A stretch of DNA of 64,000 bases from Thalassobaculum_A sp040219215. Its GTDB lineage: Bacteria; Pseudomonadota; Alphaproteobacteria; Thalassobaculales; Thalassobaculaceae. The first letter of the stretch is position 1. Each line of letters begins with the position of its first letter. The translations under genes and the position numbers were made by a program. Where the stretch lies: assembly GCF_040219215.1 (NCBI RefSeq), contig NZ_JAVJSX010000018.1, positions 31,569 to 95,568 on the forward strand, read 5' to 3'. Below are positions 43,777 through 51,538 of this stretch, in pieces. The notes beneath the pieces are model-generated. The model saw nothing but the letters and a program-made list of their open reading frames with translations. It did no database searches and was not told where the DNA came from.

Positions 43777-45138
43777 ATGGCACGCTACGACTACGATCTG
43801 ATCACCATCGGCGCCGGCTCCGGCGGCGTGCGCGCCTCACGTCTGGCCGGACGGTTCGGCGCCAAGGTCGCGGTGGTCGAGGAATTGCGGGTCGGCGGTA
43901 CCTGCGTGCTGCGCGGCTGCGTGCCCAAGAAGCTGCTGGTCTACGGCTCGCATTTTCGCGAAGAGGTCGCGGACATGGCGGGCTATGGCTGGTCGGTCGA
44001 GGGTGTGTCCCATGACTGGGGCGCGATGATCGCCGCCAAGGACAAGGAACTCGACCGGCTCCACGGGATCTACATGAACCTGCTGAACGGTGCCGGAAAC
44101 ACGGTGCTGGATGGCCGCGGCGTGGTGGTCGATCCGCACGCGGTTGAGGTGGAAGGCAAGCGCTACACCGCGGAGCGCATCCTGATCGCCACCGGCGGCT
44201 GGCCGAGCCTGCCGGACGTGCCGGGCATCGAGCATGCGATCACCTCGAACGAGGCGTTGGACCTGCCGCAGCGGCCGGAACGGGTAGCGATCGTCGGCAG
44301 TGGATTCATCGCCGTCGAATTTGCCGGGATCTTCCATAGTTTCGGCAGCACCACCCATCTGATCTATCGGGCCGACAAGGTGTTGCGCGGCTTCGATGAG
44401 GACATGCGAACCGCGCTGACCGGCGAACTGAAGAAGAAGGGCCTGCACCAGCATCCCGAGACTCTGCCGACACGGATCGAGAAGGGCGGCGACTGCTACC
44501 TCGTGCATCTGAGCGACGGCGAGGTCCTGGAGGTTGATGCCGTGATGTACGCGACCGGGCGGAGCCCGAACACCAAGGGCATCGGCCTCGAGAGCGTGGG
44601 CGTCGAACTGGCGGCGAACGGCGCGGTGAAGGTCGACGAATGGTCGCGCTCGTCGGTTCCTTCGATCTGGGCGATCGGCGACGTGACCGACCGCATCCAA
44701 CTGACCCCGGTGGCGCTGGCGGAAGGGCAGGCGTTTGCCGAGACCGAGTTCAACGACAACCCGATCCGACCGGACCACGACGACGTCCCGAGTGCGGTGT
44801 TCAGCCAGCCGCCGATCGGTACTGTCGGCCTCAGCGAGGAGGCGGCGGCCAAGAAGTACGGGGCGCTGGACATCTACGTCTCCGGCTTCCGGCCGATGAA
44901 GTACACGATGACCGGCAACACTGAGCGCGGGCTGATGAAGCTGGTGGTCGACCGGGCCAGCCAGCGGGTGGTTGGAGCCCATATGCTTGGCGTCGACGCG
45001 CCGGAGATCATCCAGGGCGTGGCCATTGCCGTGCGGATGGGGGCGACCAAGCGCGATTTCGACCGCACCATCGGTATCCACCCGACCGCGGCTGAGGAGT
45101 TCGTCACCATGCGCGAGAAGCGCCCGGACCCGGAGTAG
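43777..45138 (+). CDS. gor: Glutathione-disulfide reductase
   Basis: The 453-residue flavoprotein begins YDLITIGAGSGGVRASRLAG (FAD), has the redox-active pair in GGTCVLRGCVPKKLLVYGS, NADPH-binding VAIVGSGFIAVEFAGIFHS, IWAIGDVTDRIQLTPVA, and the C-terminal IGIHPTAAEEFVTMR with the active-site His-Glu. It keeps glutathione reduced. ATG 43777 (MARYDYD) is the family start. Confidence 0.95.
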   Translation: MARYDYDLITIGAGSGGVRASRLAGRFGAKVAVVEELRVGGTCVLRGCVPKKLLVYGSHFREEVADMAGYGWSVEGVSHDWGAMIAAKDKELDRLHGIYMNLLNGAGNTVLDGRGVVVDPHAVEVEGKRYTAERILIATGGWPSLPDVPGIEHAITSNEALDLPQRPERVAIVGSGFIAVEFAGIFHSFGSTTHLIYRADKVLRGFDEDMRTALTGELKKKGLHQHPETLPTRIEKGGDCYLVHLSDGEVLEVDAVMYATGRSPNTKGIGLESVGVELAANGAVKVDEWSRSSVPSIWAIGDVTDRIQLTPVALAEGQAFAETEFNDNPIRPDHDDVPSAVFSQPPIGTVGLSEEAAAKKYGALDIYVSGFRPMKYTMTGNTERGLMKLVVDRASQRVVGAHMLGVDAPEIIQGVAIAVRMGATKRDFDRTIGIHPTAAEEFVTMREKRPDPE

Positions 45139-45238
45139 GCGGTCGAAGCGTCTCCAGCGATCGGTAGCCGGGGTCGCGGAGAATCGGTCGGCGCGCTAAT
45201 TTGTCTGGTCGCACTGGGCGGATAAGGGGGTCCGGGGG

Positions 45239-45937
45239 ATGGCGGAACTTGACGGTTTGATCGCGTCGCGCCTGTGCAGGCCCGACGATGTCGTGCTCGA
45301 CATCGGAGCGTTTCACGGAGAGAGCACGCAGTCCTATCTGGCGTGCGGCGCACGGATGGTCCATGCGTTCGAGCCGACCCCGGAATCCTTCGCCGTCCTG
45401 GCTAAGCAGTTCGCGGATGAGCCAAGAGTTTGCCTGCACAACGTCGCGGTCGGTTCAACTGAGGGCATGGTCGAGTTTCTCGAGCAGGGGATCGCCTTCG
45501 GCAAGGGTTCGATCGAGTCCGGTTTCGCCCAACGCGTCGCCGCCGCGCGGGCGTCGACGATTGAGCGCCGGACCGTGCCATGCACTACCTTGGATAGCTT
45601 GAACCTGGGGGCCGCGGAATTCTGGAAGATCGATATAGAGGGTGCCGAGAACCAATTGTTTGCCGGTGCGCAGAAGACCTTAAGTGCCACGCCACCGCGC
45701 ATCCTTCAGATCGAGATCTTTGATACACCGTACAACGTGGAGGGGCACCGGGAGCGGACGTTGGCCAACTTCGACCGGTTCTTTTCCTACTGCCACCTTG
45801 CAGGGATCACCGAAGCCGGCGGATTGGGGATCTATGATCTCAGCGCGACCGGTCAAGACGCAATCCGAGCGGCGGTCAAGGCGAGTCAGAGGGGCGGGGC
45901 GCCGACGTTCATCTTCTCTCACGAATCACTGGCATGA
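45239..45937 (+). CDS. FkbM family methyltransferase
   Basis: The 232-residue protein has the FkbM pattern: VVLDIGAFHGESTQSYLACG as SAM-binding motif I, VHAFEPTPESFAVL, LHNVAVGS, TTLDSLNL and FWKIDIEGAENQLFAGA, then ILQIEIFD. FkbM enzymes methylate sugars, lipids or natural products; the acceptor is unknown. It converges on a second, distantly related FkbM gene, with a perfect palindrome between them. Confidence 0.9.
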   Translation: MAELDGLIASRLCRPDDVVLDIGAFHGESTQSYLACGARMVHAFEPTPESFAVLAKQFADEPRVCLHNVAVGSTEGMVEFLEQGIAFGKGSIESGFAQRVAAARASTIERRTVPCTTLDSLNLGAAEFWKIDIEGAENQLFAGAQKTLSATPPRILQIEIFDTPYNVEGHRERTLANFDRFFSYCHLAGITEAGGLGIYDLSATGQDAIRAAVKASQRGGAPTFIFSHESLA

Positions 45938-45949
45938 GAGCCGGTGTGG

Positions 45950-45973
45950 CGCTGACGCGGCGCCGCGTCAGCG
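45950..45973. repeat. 24 bp perfect palindrome between convergent FkbM genes
   Basis: CGCTGACGCGGC and GCCGCGTCAGCG are exact reverse complements with no spacer. The element covers the stop codon of the minus-strand FkbM gene and lies 12 bp after the plus-strand one. It may serve as a bidirectional terminator, although no U-tract follows on either side. Confidence 0.55.
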
Positions 45974-46768
45974 GTTGAAGATGATGTTGCCGATGAACGC
46001 GTTGCCCCCGGTGGTTTTCTTCAGCACGTTCTGATGGGTGGCTTCGTTCTTGACGAAGCCGAGGGCCGAGATCCGTTCGATCGTCTTCAGGTGCAGCGCA
46101 TCGCGAAGATTGAACTCGACCAGCAGGCTGCGGACCGTCGGATCGGCCAGGACGCGGGCCGCCCCGTCCACGATCGCTGGCTCCAACCCGTCCACGTCAA
46201 TCTTGATGACGGTCGGGCACGGCAAGCCGTCCTCAAACACCAGCTGGTCGAGGGTCCGTGTGACCGCGCCCTGCGGATACTGCCGGGTGTGCGGAACGAT
46301 GGTGTCGGTCATGGCATTCATAACCTGATGCCCGCTGGTACCCGGATCGGGGGATGTCAGCATGATCTCGCTCAGCCCGGCCTTGTCGGACAAGCCAAGG
46401 CAATAGGCCCTGACGCGGTCGCTGATCCGGTTGTCGAAGATGTTTGCGCACAGCAAGGCGTAGCTACCCGACTCCGGTTCAAACGCGTAGACTCTCACTT
46501 TCCGGGTGGTTGCGGCCCAAATCGTATAAATACCAATATTCGCGCCGACATCATACAGAGTGTCGTCGGACGTCATCTCCGATATCCATTGAATAGTCTC
46601 AGGTTCTTTTTGATATATCGAAAGAACCCGCAGCGCGGATACCTTGTTCGGGGTCCGAAAGATGACCTTGGTATTGTTCTCGGTCAGGTCGATGCGTGGA
46701 ATTTGCTTGGCATAGTCTTCGGACTTGTCGATGTGCGCCTGGAGTTGCGGGGGTACATCGTTTGTCAT
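45968..46768 (-). CDS. FkbM family methyltransferase
   Basis: The 266-residue protein has DTLYDVGANIGIYTIWAATT as motif I, VYAFEPESGSYALLCANI, YCLGLSD, TRTLDQLVFE and TVIKIDVDGLEPAIVDGA, then LLVEFN. AGGGA precedes ATG 46768. The 5' third (about 46490–46680) is noticeably richer in A/T than neighbouring genes, which suggests relatively recent acquisition. Acceptor unknown. Confidence 0.9.
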   Translation of the reverse strand: MTNDVPPQLQAHIDKSEDYAKQIPRIDLTENNTKVIFRTPNKVSALRVLSIYQKEPETIQWISEMTSDDTLYDVGANIGIYTIWAATTRKVRVYAFEPESGSYALLCANIFDNRISDRVRAYCLGLSDKAGLSEIMLTSPDPGTSGHQVMNAMTDTIVPHTRQYPQGAVTRTLDQLVFEDGLPCPTVIKIDVDGLEPAIVDGAARVLADPTVRSLLVEFNLRDALHLKTIERISALGFVKNEATHQNVLKKTTGGNAFIGNIIFNR

Positions 46769-46856
46769 CGAATATCCCTGGGTGCTGGCGAAGCGAACGG
46801 CAGATCATGTGTTGGAAGGGCGGGACGGACGTTCTGCCTGCAACCTCCGCCCGCGG

Positions 46857-47591
46857 TCACTTCTTCTGGTTCACCTGAAACTGGATCAGCCGCCTGGTTC
46901 TGCCCGGCGCCACCGGCTCGACGCCATGAAAGCTGTTCATGCCGGGCGCAAAGACGAGCGCGGTGTTCGGTCGGTACGGTATCCGGGTCACCGCGGAGAA
47001 GGCCTCGCGCGGGAGTCGGGCGCCGTTGCGCACCTCGCTGCCGAGCCTCTTCGGATCCTCAAGGGCGTAGATGGTCGTTCCGAGGGTTTCGTCGGCATTG
47101 GCTTCGGCGAGATAGATCAACGTGGTGACCAGCTTCCGGTGGGTGTCGGTGTGCGGCGAAAGCGCGTATCCGGTCTGATCCTCAATGACTTCGATTGCCG
47201 GCTCGGTCGGCATGTCAGCCGTGTTGTGCCGCTTGGCGATGTCCTCTGAGAACTTCTGGATGAGCAGTTTGGTCAGCCGGTCGTCGGCCAGCGTGCTCCA
47301 TAACTTTACCAGGGACGGGATCGCGGTTGCCTTTGCGGCATCCGCGTCGTTGAGCGGGATGCTGAACCGCTGGATCTCACTGGTATAGCCGATCTTGGCG
47401 GGGTCGTTCCGCCGGGTCAGCGCCGTCTCGAACCGGCTCGCCATCAACGCATCGAACAGGTCCTGGTGCAGGAAGTTCTCCAGAACCAGATGACGGAACG
47501 GCCAGAACCTCGGCATGGCGTTGATGATCGAATAGAAGGAATGCCAGACATAGGCGGCGTGATCGGGCGCGGCGTGATCGGACGTTTCCAT
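46857..47591 (-). CDS. 2OG-Fe(II) oxygenase-like protein
   Basis: The 244-residue protein has a double-stranded beta-helix pattern with HxD ligands in YALSPHTDTHRKLVTTLIYL, a distal His in FAPGMNSFHGVEPV and a following Arg (GRTRRLIQFQVN) that would hold 2-oxoglutarate. Similar proteins occur in polysaccharide and secondary-metabolism clusters. Substrate unknown. It sits 88 bp upstream of the minus-strand FkbM gene and may share a transcript with it. Confidence 0.83.
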   Translation of the reverse strand: METSDHAAPDHAAYVWHSFYSIINAMPRFWPFRHLVLENFLHQDLFDALMASRFETALTRRNDPAKIGYTSEIQRFSIPLNDADAAKATAIPSLVKLWSTLADDRLTKLLIQKFSEDIAKRHNTADMPTEPAIEVIEDQTGYALSPHTDTHRKLVTTLIYLAEANADETLGTTIYALEDPKRLGSEVRNGARLPREAFSAVTRIPYRPNTALVFAPGMNSFHGVEPVAPGRTRRLIQFQVNQKK

Positions 47592-47706
47592 GCGGGTGCC
47601 TGCTTCATCCGGTGATCGACAGGTACGTCATTCGCAACCGACCCACCCGGGTCGTGAACGAAGCAGGGTAGGCTTTCGACCGTAACGACGCCACCCGGGG
47701 CAAAGA

Positions 47707-48000
47707 TCAGCCCTTCATCTCGACTTCGATGAACACGATGTCGTGGTCGTCGTCGTTGATGACGTTGTGCTCGACTCCCAGTGGGCGGGAATAGGCTTGG
47801 CCGGCTACCATCTCGGCCGGGCTGTCGCCGTTCGGGCCGGCGATCTTCAGCCGGCCGCCCAGGATCGGTACGACGACGTACGCCATTCCATGGCGATGCC
47901 ACCCGGTTGCCGCTCCCTTGGGGATGCGCCACTCGGTCACCCGGACTCGATCGTCGTCGACCTGCACGGTCGGGATGGCGGGCAGGTAGTCGTCGGCCAT
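47707..48000 (-). CDS. Cupin-domain protein
   Basis: The 97-residue small cupin has motif 1 in GWHRHGMAYVVVPILGGRL and motif 2 in GVEHNVINDDDHDIVFIEVE. GGAG before ATG 48000 decides the start; a TTG at 48012 is rejected. It could be a metal-binding small-molecule enzyme or sensor; no substrate is evident. Confidence 0.88.
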   Translation of the reverse strand: MADDYLPAIPTVQVDDDRVRVTEWRIPKGAATGWHRHGMAYVVVPILGGRLKIAGPNGDSPAEMVAGQAYSRPLGVEHNVINDDDHDIVFIEVEMKG

Positions 48001-48147
48001 GATGTTCTCCAAGGTTTAAAGGACCCAGGCGACGATGCCGCGCTCTACATCGCAGCGCAATGCAGGGCGCCGAATCGGCTGGCAGCCGCCGGTTGCGGCT
48101 GATAGAACCGGCGAAAATCCGTTGAACGACCACCCAGGGAGGGTGCG

Positions 48148-49536
48148 ATGATGCGCGAATGGAGCCCGTCGAGCTGGCGCTCGAAGCCGATCCAACAGCA
48201 GCCGGGTTACCCGGACCAGGATCGGCTGCACCAGGTGGAGCAGACCCTGAGGGGCTATCCGACGCTGGTGTTCGCCGGCGAGGCGCAGCGTCTGCGCCGG
48301 TCGTTGAGCGAGGTCGCGGCGGGCCGGGCGTTCCTCCTGCAAGGCGGGGATTGCGCGGAGAGTTTCGCGGAGTTCTCGGCCGACAACATCCGCGATTCGT
48401 TCCGGGTGTTCCTGCAGATGGCGGTGGTGCTGACCTTCGGCGCGGCCTGCCCGATCGTGAAGGTCGGCCGGGTGGCGGGCCAGTTTGCCAAGCCGCGCTC
48501 CTCCGACGTCGAGGTGGTCGACGGAAAGTCGCTGCCGAGCTACCGCGGCGACATGATCAACGCGATGGAGTTCAACGATGAGGCGCGGACTCCGGACCCC
48601 GACCGGCTGCTGCGGGTCTACAACCAGTCGGCCGCCACGCTGAACCTGCTGCGCGCTTTCGCCCAGGGCGGATTTGCCAACCTGGAGGAAGTGCACCGCT
48701 GGACGCTGTCGTCGCTGTCGGACGCTCCGCAGAACGACCGTTTCGAGCAGATCGCCGCGCGCATCGACGAATGCCTTGCGTTCATGCGGGCGTGCGGGTT
48801 GACCCCGGACAACGTCCAGCAGCTGCGCGAGACCGAGTTCTACACCAGCCACGAGGCGCTGCTGCTCGGCTACGAGGAGGCACTGACCCGCAAGGACACG
48901 ATCACCGACGACAAGGGGTGGTACAACACCGCCGCCCACATGGTGTGGATCGGTGACCGCACCCGGCAGTTGGACGGCGCCCATGTCGAGTACTGCCGCG
49001 GCATCCATAACCCGATCGGCATGAAGTGCGGGCCGAGCCTGGAGCCGGACGACCTGATTCGTCTGGTCGACGCGCTCAACCCACGCAATGATCCCGGTCG
49101 CCTGACGCTGATCGCCCGGTTCGGCTCGGACAAGGTCAAGGAGTCGCTGCCGCGCCTGATTCGGGCGGTCGAGCGCGAGGGCCGCAACGTCGTGTGGTCG
49201 TGCGATCCGATGCACGGCAACACGGTCAAGTCGTCGACTGGCTACAAGACCCGGCCGTTCGACCGGATCCTGTCCGAGGTTCGCGGCTTCTTCGAAGTCC
49301 ACGAGGCCGAGGGCACCTATGCCGGCGGCGTGCATTTCGAGATGACCGGCCAGGACGTCACCGAGTGCATCGGCGGTGCCACCCGGATCACCGAGCACGC
49401 GCTGGCCGACCGCTACCACACCCATTGCGATCCGCGGCTGAACGCGTCGCAGTCGCTGGAGCTGGCATTCCTGATTGCAGAGATGCTGAGACGGCGACGC
49501 ACTGGTGCAACAGCGCCACTTAAGGCGGCGTCCTGA
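48148..49536 (+). CDS. 3-deoxy-7-phosphoheptulonate synthase, class II
   Basis: The 462-residue protein is a class II (plant-type) DAHP synthase: FLLQGGDCAESFAEF near residue 70, GRVAGQFAKPRSSDVE, PSYRGDMINAMEFN, GIHNPIGMKCGPS, SCDPMHGNT (written VVWSCDPMHGNTVKS) and GGVHFEMTGQDVTECIGG. It condenses PEP and erythrose-4-phosphate as the first shikimate-pathway step. AGGGAGGG lies just upstream of tandem ATGs at 48148 and 48151. Confidence 0.97.
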   Translation: MMREWSPSSWRSKPIQQQPGYPDQDRLHQVEQTLRGYPTLVFAGEAQRLRRSLSEVAAGRAFLLQGGDCAESFAEFSADNIRDSFRVFLQMAVVLTFGAACPIVKVGRVAGQFAKPRSSDVEVVDGKSLPSYRGDMINAMEFNDEARTPDPDRLLRVYNQSAATLNLLRAFAQGGFANLEEVHRWTLSSLSDAPQNDRFEQIAARIDECLAFMRACGLTPDNVQQLRETEFYTSHEALLLGYEEALTRKDTITDDKGWYNTAAHMVWIGDRTRQLDGAHVEYCRGIHNPIGMKCGPSLEPDDLIRLVDALNPRNDPGRLTLIARFGSDKVKESLPRLIRAVEREGRNVVWSCDPMHGNTVKSSTGYKTRPFDRILSEVRGFFEVHEAEGTYAGGVHFEMTGQDVTECIGGATRITEHALADRYHTHCDPRLNASQSLELAFLIAEMLRRRRTGATAPLKAAS

Positions 49537-49604
49537 TCCCGCTACCGTTGTCGCGCCGCGGGACACCGCGCTATCGTGGGTGATCCAACGGCTGGGAGCC
49601 GGTG

Positions 49605-50810
49605 ATGAGTGTAGTTGAGCGCGTCGACGGCGATCCGGTTCCGCCCGAGCTCGAGCATGGGGATCGGTGGCTGTCGACCACCCGCCATCCGACGAACGAG
49701 GCGCTTGGCGGTTACGTCGACAAGTACTTCCTGCGCACCAAGGATTGCGTTGCGCGGTTCGGCGACAAGCGCGTGACCTACGCGATCTTCATGCGCCGCC
49801 CGGTGACCTGCGCGCCGCGTCTGGCGGTCGAGTGGATCAAGGCGATGGCCGCCGCCCGCGGGGTGACGTTCGACATCGAAGTGACGCACAAGGAAGGGGC
49901 CTGGGTCGGCGCCGGCGAGCCGATCCTGTATGTCACCGGATCGCTGTTCCATCTGGTCGACCTGGAGACCCAGTACCTTCAGAAGCTGGGTGCGGCCTGT
50001 GTCGCCGCCTACAACGCCTACACCATGTGCGTGGAGCTGCCGAACACCGCCTTCCTGGCGATGGACGCCCGGCACTGCGCCGGAACCGAGATGGCCGAGA
50101 TCGTCGCCTATGGCGCCAGCGTCGGTTCCGAGAAGGCGAGGAAGAAGGTTGGGGCGAAGGGCTTCATCGGCAACGCCTCCGATGCGACGGCACACTATTT
50201 CGCGCAGCAGCGCGGCTTCGGCACCATGCCGCATGCCTTGATCGGCTATGCCGGGTCGACGGTGCGGGCCGCCGAGATGTTCCACGACACCCACCCGTCG
50301 GAGAACCTGACGGTGCTGGTCGACTATTTCGGGTTGGAGATCACCGACGCGCTGGCCGTGTGCCGGCGGTTTCCCGACCTCGCAGCGGCTGGTCGCCTGG
50401 CCATCCGGCTCGACACCCATGGCGGCCGCTACATCGAGGGACTCGACATGGCCGAGGCCTACCGGGTGCTCGACCGCAATGCGCCCGAGGCGATCCGCGG
50501 CTACCGCTCGGAAGCGGAGTTGAAGTCCCTGATTGGCACGGGCGTTTCGGCAGCTGCCATCTGGCATGCCCGTGAACAGCTCAACCAGGCCGGCTTCCCG
50601 GCGGTCCGGATCGTGGCGTCGTCCGGCTTCGGGCCGGAGAAGTGCCGGGTCATGGCGCTGGCCAGGGCGCCGGTGGATGTCATCGGCACAGGCTCGTACC
50701 TGCCGGAAAAATGGAGCGAGACCTACGCGACCGCCGACATCATCGAATACGAAGGCGAGGCACGCGTGAAGGTCGGCCGCGAGTTCCTGCTGCGGGGCGG
50801 GGAGCGGTGA
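49605..50810 (+). CDS. Nicotinate phosphoribosyltransferase family protein
   Basis: The 401-residue protein resembles NAPRTase family members: DKYFLRTKDCVARFGDKRVT, then MDARHCAGTEMAEIVAYGAS, GFIGNASDATAHYF, and IRLDTHGGRYIEGLDM with RIVASSGFGPEKC forming the phosphate-binding barrel end. It would make nicotinate mononucleotide for NAD salvage. The sequence is divergent enough that another nitrogen-base phosphoribosyl transfer is possible. ATG 49605 was chosen over GTG 49602; it overlaps the next gene (TGATG). Confidence 0.88.
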   Translation: MSVVERVDGDPVPPELEHGDRWLSTTRHPTNEALGGYVDKYFLRTKDCVARFGDKRVTYAIFMRRPVTCAPRLAVEWIKAMAAARGVTFDIEVTHKEGAWVGAGEPILYVTGSLFHLVDLETQYLQKLGAACVAAYNAYTMCVELPNTAFLAMDARHCAGTEMAEIVAYGASVGSEKARKKVGAKGFIGNASDATAHYFAQQRGFGTMPHALIGYAGSTVRAAEMFHDTHPSENLTVLVDYFGLEITDALAVCRRFPDLAAAGRLAIRLDTHGGRYIEGLDMAEAYRVLDRNAPEAIRGYRSEAELKSLIGTGVSAAAIWHAREQLNQAGFPAVRIVASSGFGPEKCRVMALARAPVDVIGTGSYLPEKWSETYATADIIEYEGEARVKVGREFLLRGGER

Positions 50811-51538
50811 TGCAAGACAAGGTGCTGATCGTCGTTCACCAGAAGCACTCGACGCCGGGTCGGGTCGGGGAGCTTCTGGAAGCACGGGGCTATCACCTGG
50901 ATCGTCTCTGCCCCTGCCTGGACCATCCTTTGCCGCCAGACCCGTCCGAGTACGCGGCCGTGGTCGTCTTCGGTGGACCGATGAGCGCCAACGACGATCA
51001 TTGCCTCGCCGGTATCGGTCGGGAGATCGACTACACCAACCGGGTACTGGACAGCGGCGTGCCGTATCTCGGCATCTGCCTCGGCGCGCAGATCCTGGCC
51101 CGTGCGCTCGGCGGCTCGGTGACGCCGCATCCGCAGAACCATGTGGAAGTCGGCTATACTAAAATCGAGCCCGTGCCCGGTGCCGAGGAAATGTTCGAGC
51201 ACTCCCGATTCTTCTACCAGTGGCACCGCGAAGGCTTCGACGTGCCGCGCGGCGCGACCTTGCTGGCGACCGGCACCGGATCGTTCCCGAATCAGGCGTT
51301 CCGGGTCGGCGAGAATGCCTACGGTCTGCAGTTCCATCCCGAGATCACCCTGGCAATGATCCATCGCTGGAATCTCGGGGGCGGGCATCGGCTACACCTT
51401 CCCGGAGCGCAGCCGAAACGCGCCCACCTCAAGGGCTTCGAGTTGTTCAATGACGGTATCGAGCGCTGGACGAACGCGCTGTTCGATCGGATGGGCCTGT
51501 TCGGCGTACCGTTGAGCCACGCCGAAGCAGCGGAATAG
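50810..51538 (+). CDS. Class I glutamine amidotransferase-like protein
   Basis: The 242-residue protein has the GMP-synthase-like glutaminase fold with nucleophile elbow YLGICLGAQILARALGG and catalytic His-Glu in GLQFHPEITLAMI; VVVFGGPMSANDD is also typical. Stand-alone members hydrolyse glutamine or act on gamma-glutamyl compounds. It is coupled to the NAPRTase-like gene by a TGATG overlap. Its last 147 bp overlap, antisense, the end of the PAS kinase gene. Confidence 0.92.
   Translation: MQDKVLIVVHQKHSTPGRVGELLEARGYHLDRLCPCLDHPLPPDPSEYAAVVVFGGPMSANDDHCLAGIGREIDYTNRVLDSGVPYLGICLGAQILARALGGSVTPHPQNHVEVGYTKIEPVPGAEEMFEHSRFFYQWHREGFDVPRGATLLATGTGSFPNQAFRVGENAYGLQFHPEITLAMIHRWNLGGGHRLHLPGAQPKRAHLKGFELFNDGIERWTNALFDRMGLFGVPLSHAEAAE

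Noticed and set aside
48016..49566. A 516-codon minus-strand frame antisense to DAHP synthase
   Set aside because: The class II DAHP synthase on the plus strand is certain; the antisense frame has no similarity or ribosome site.
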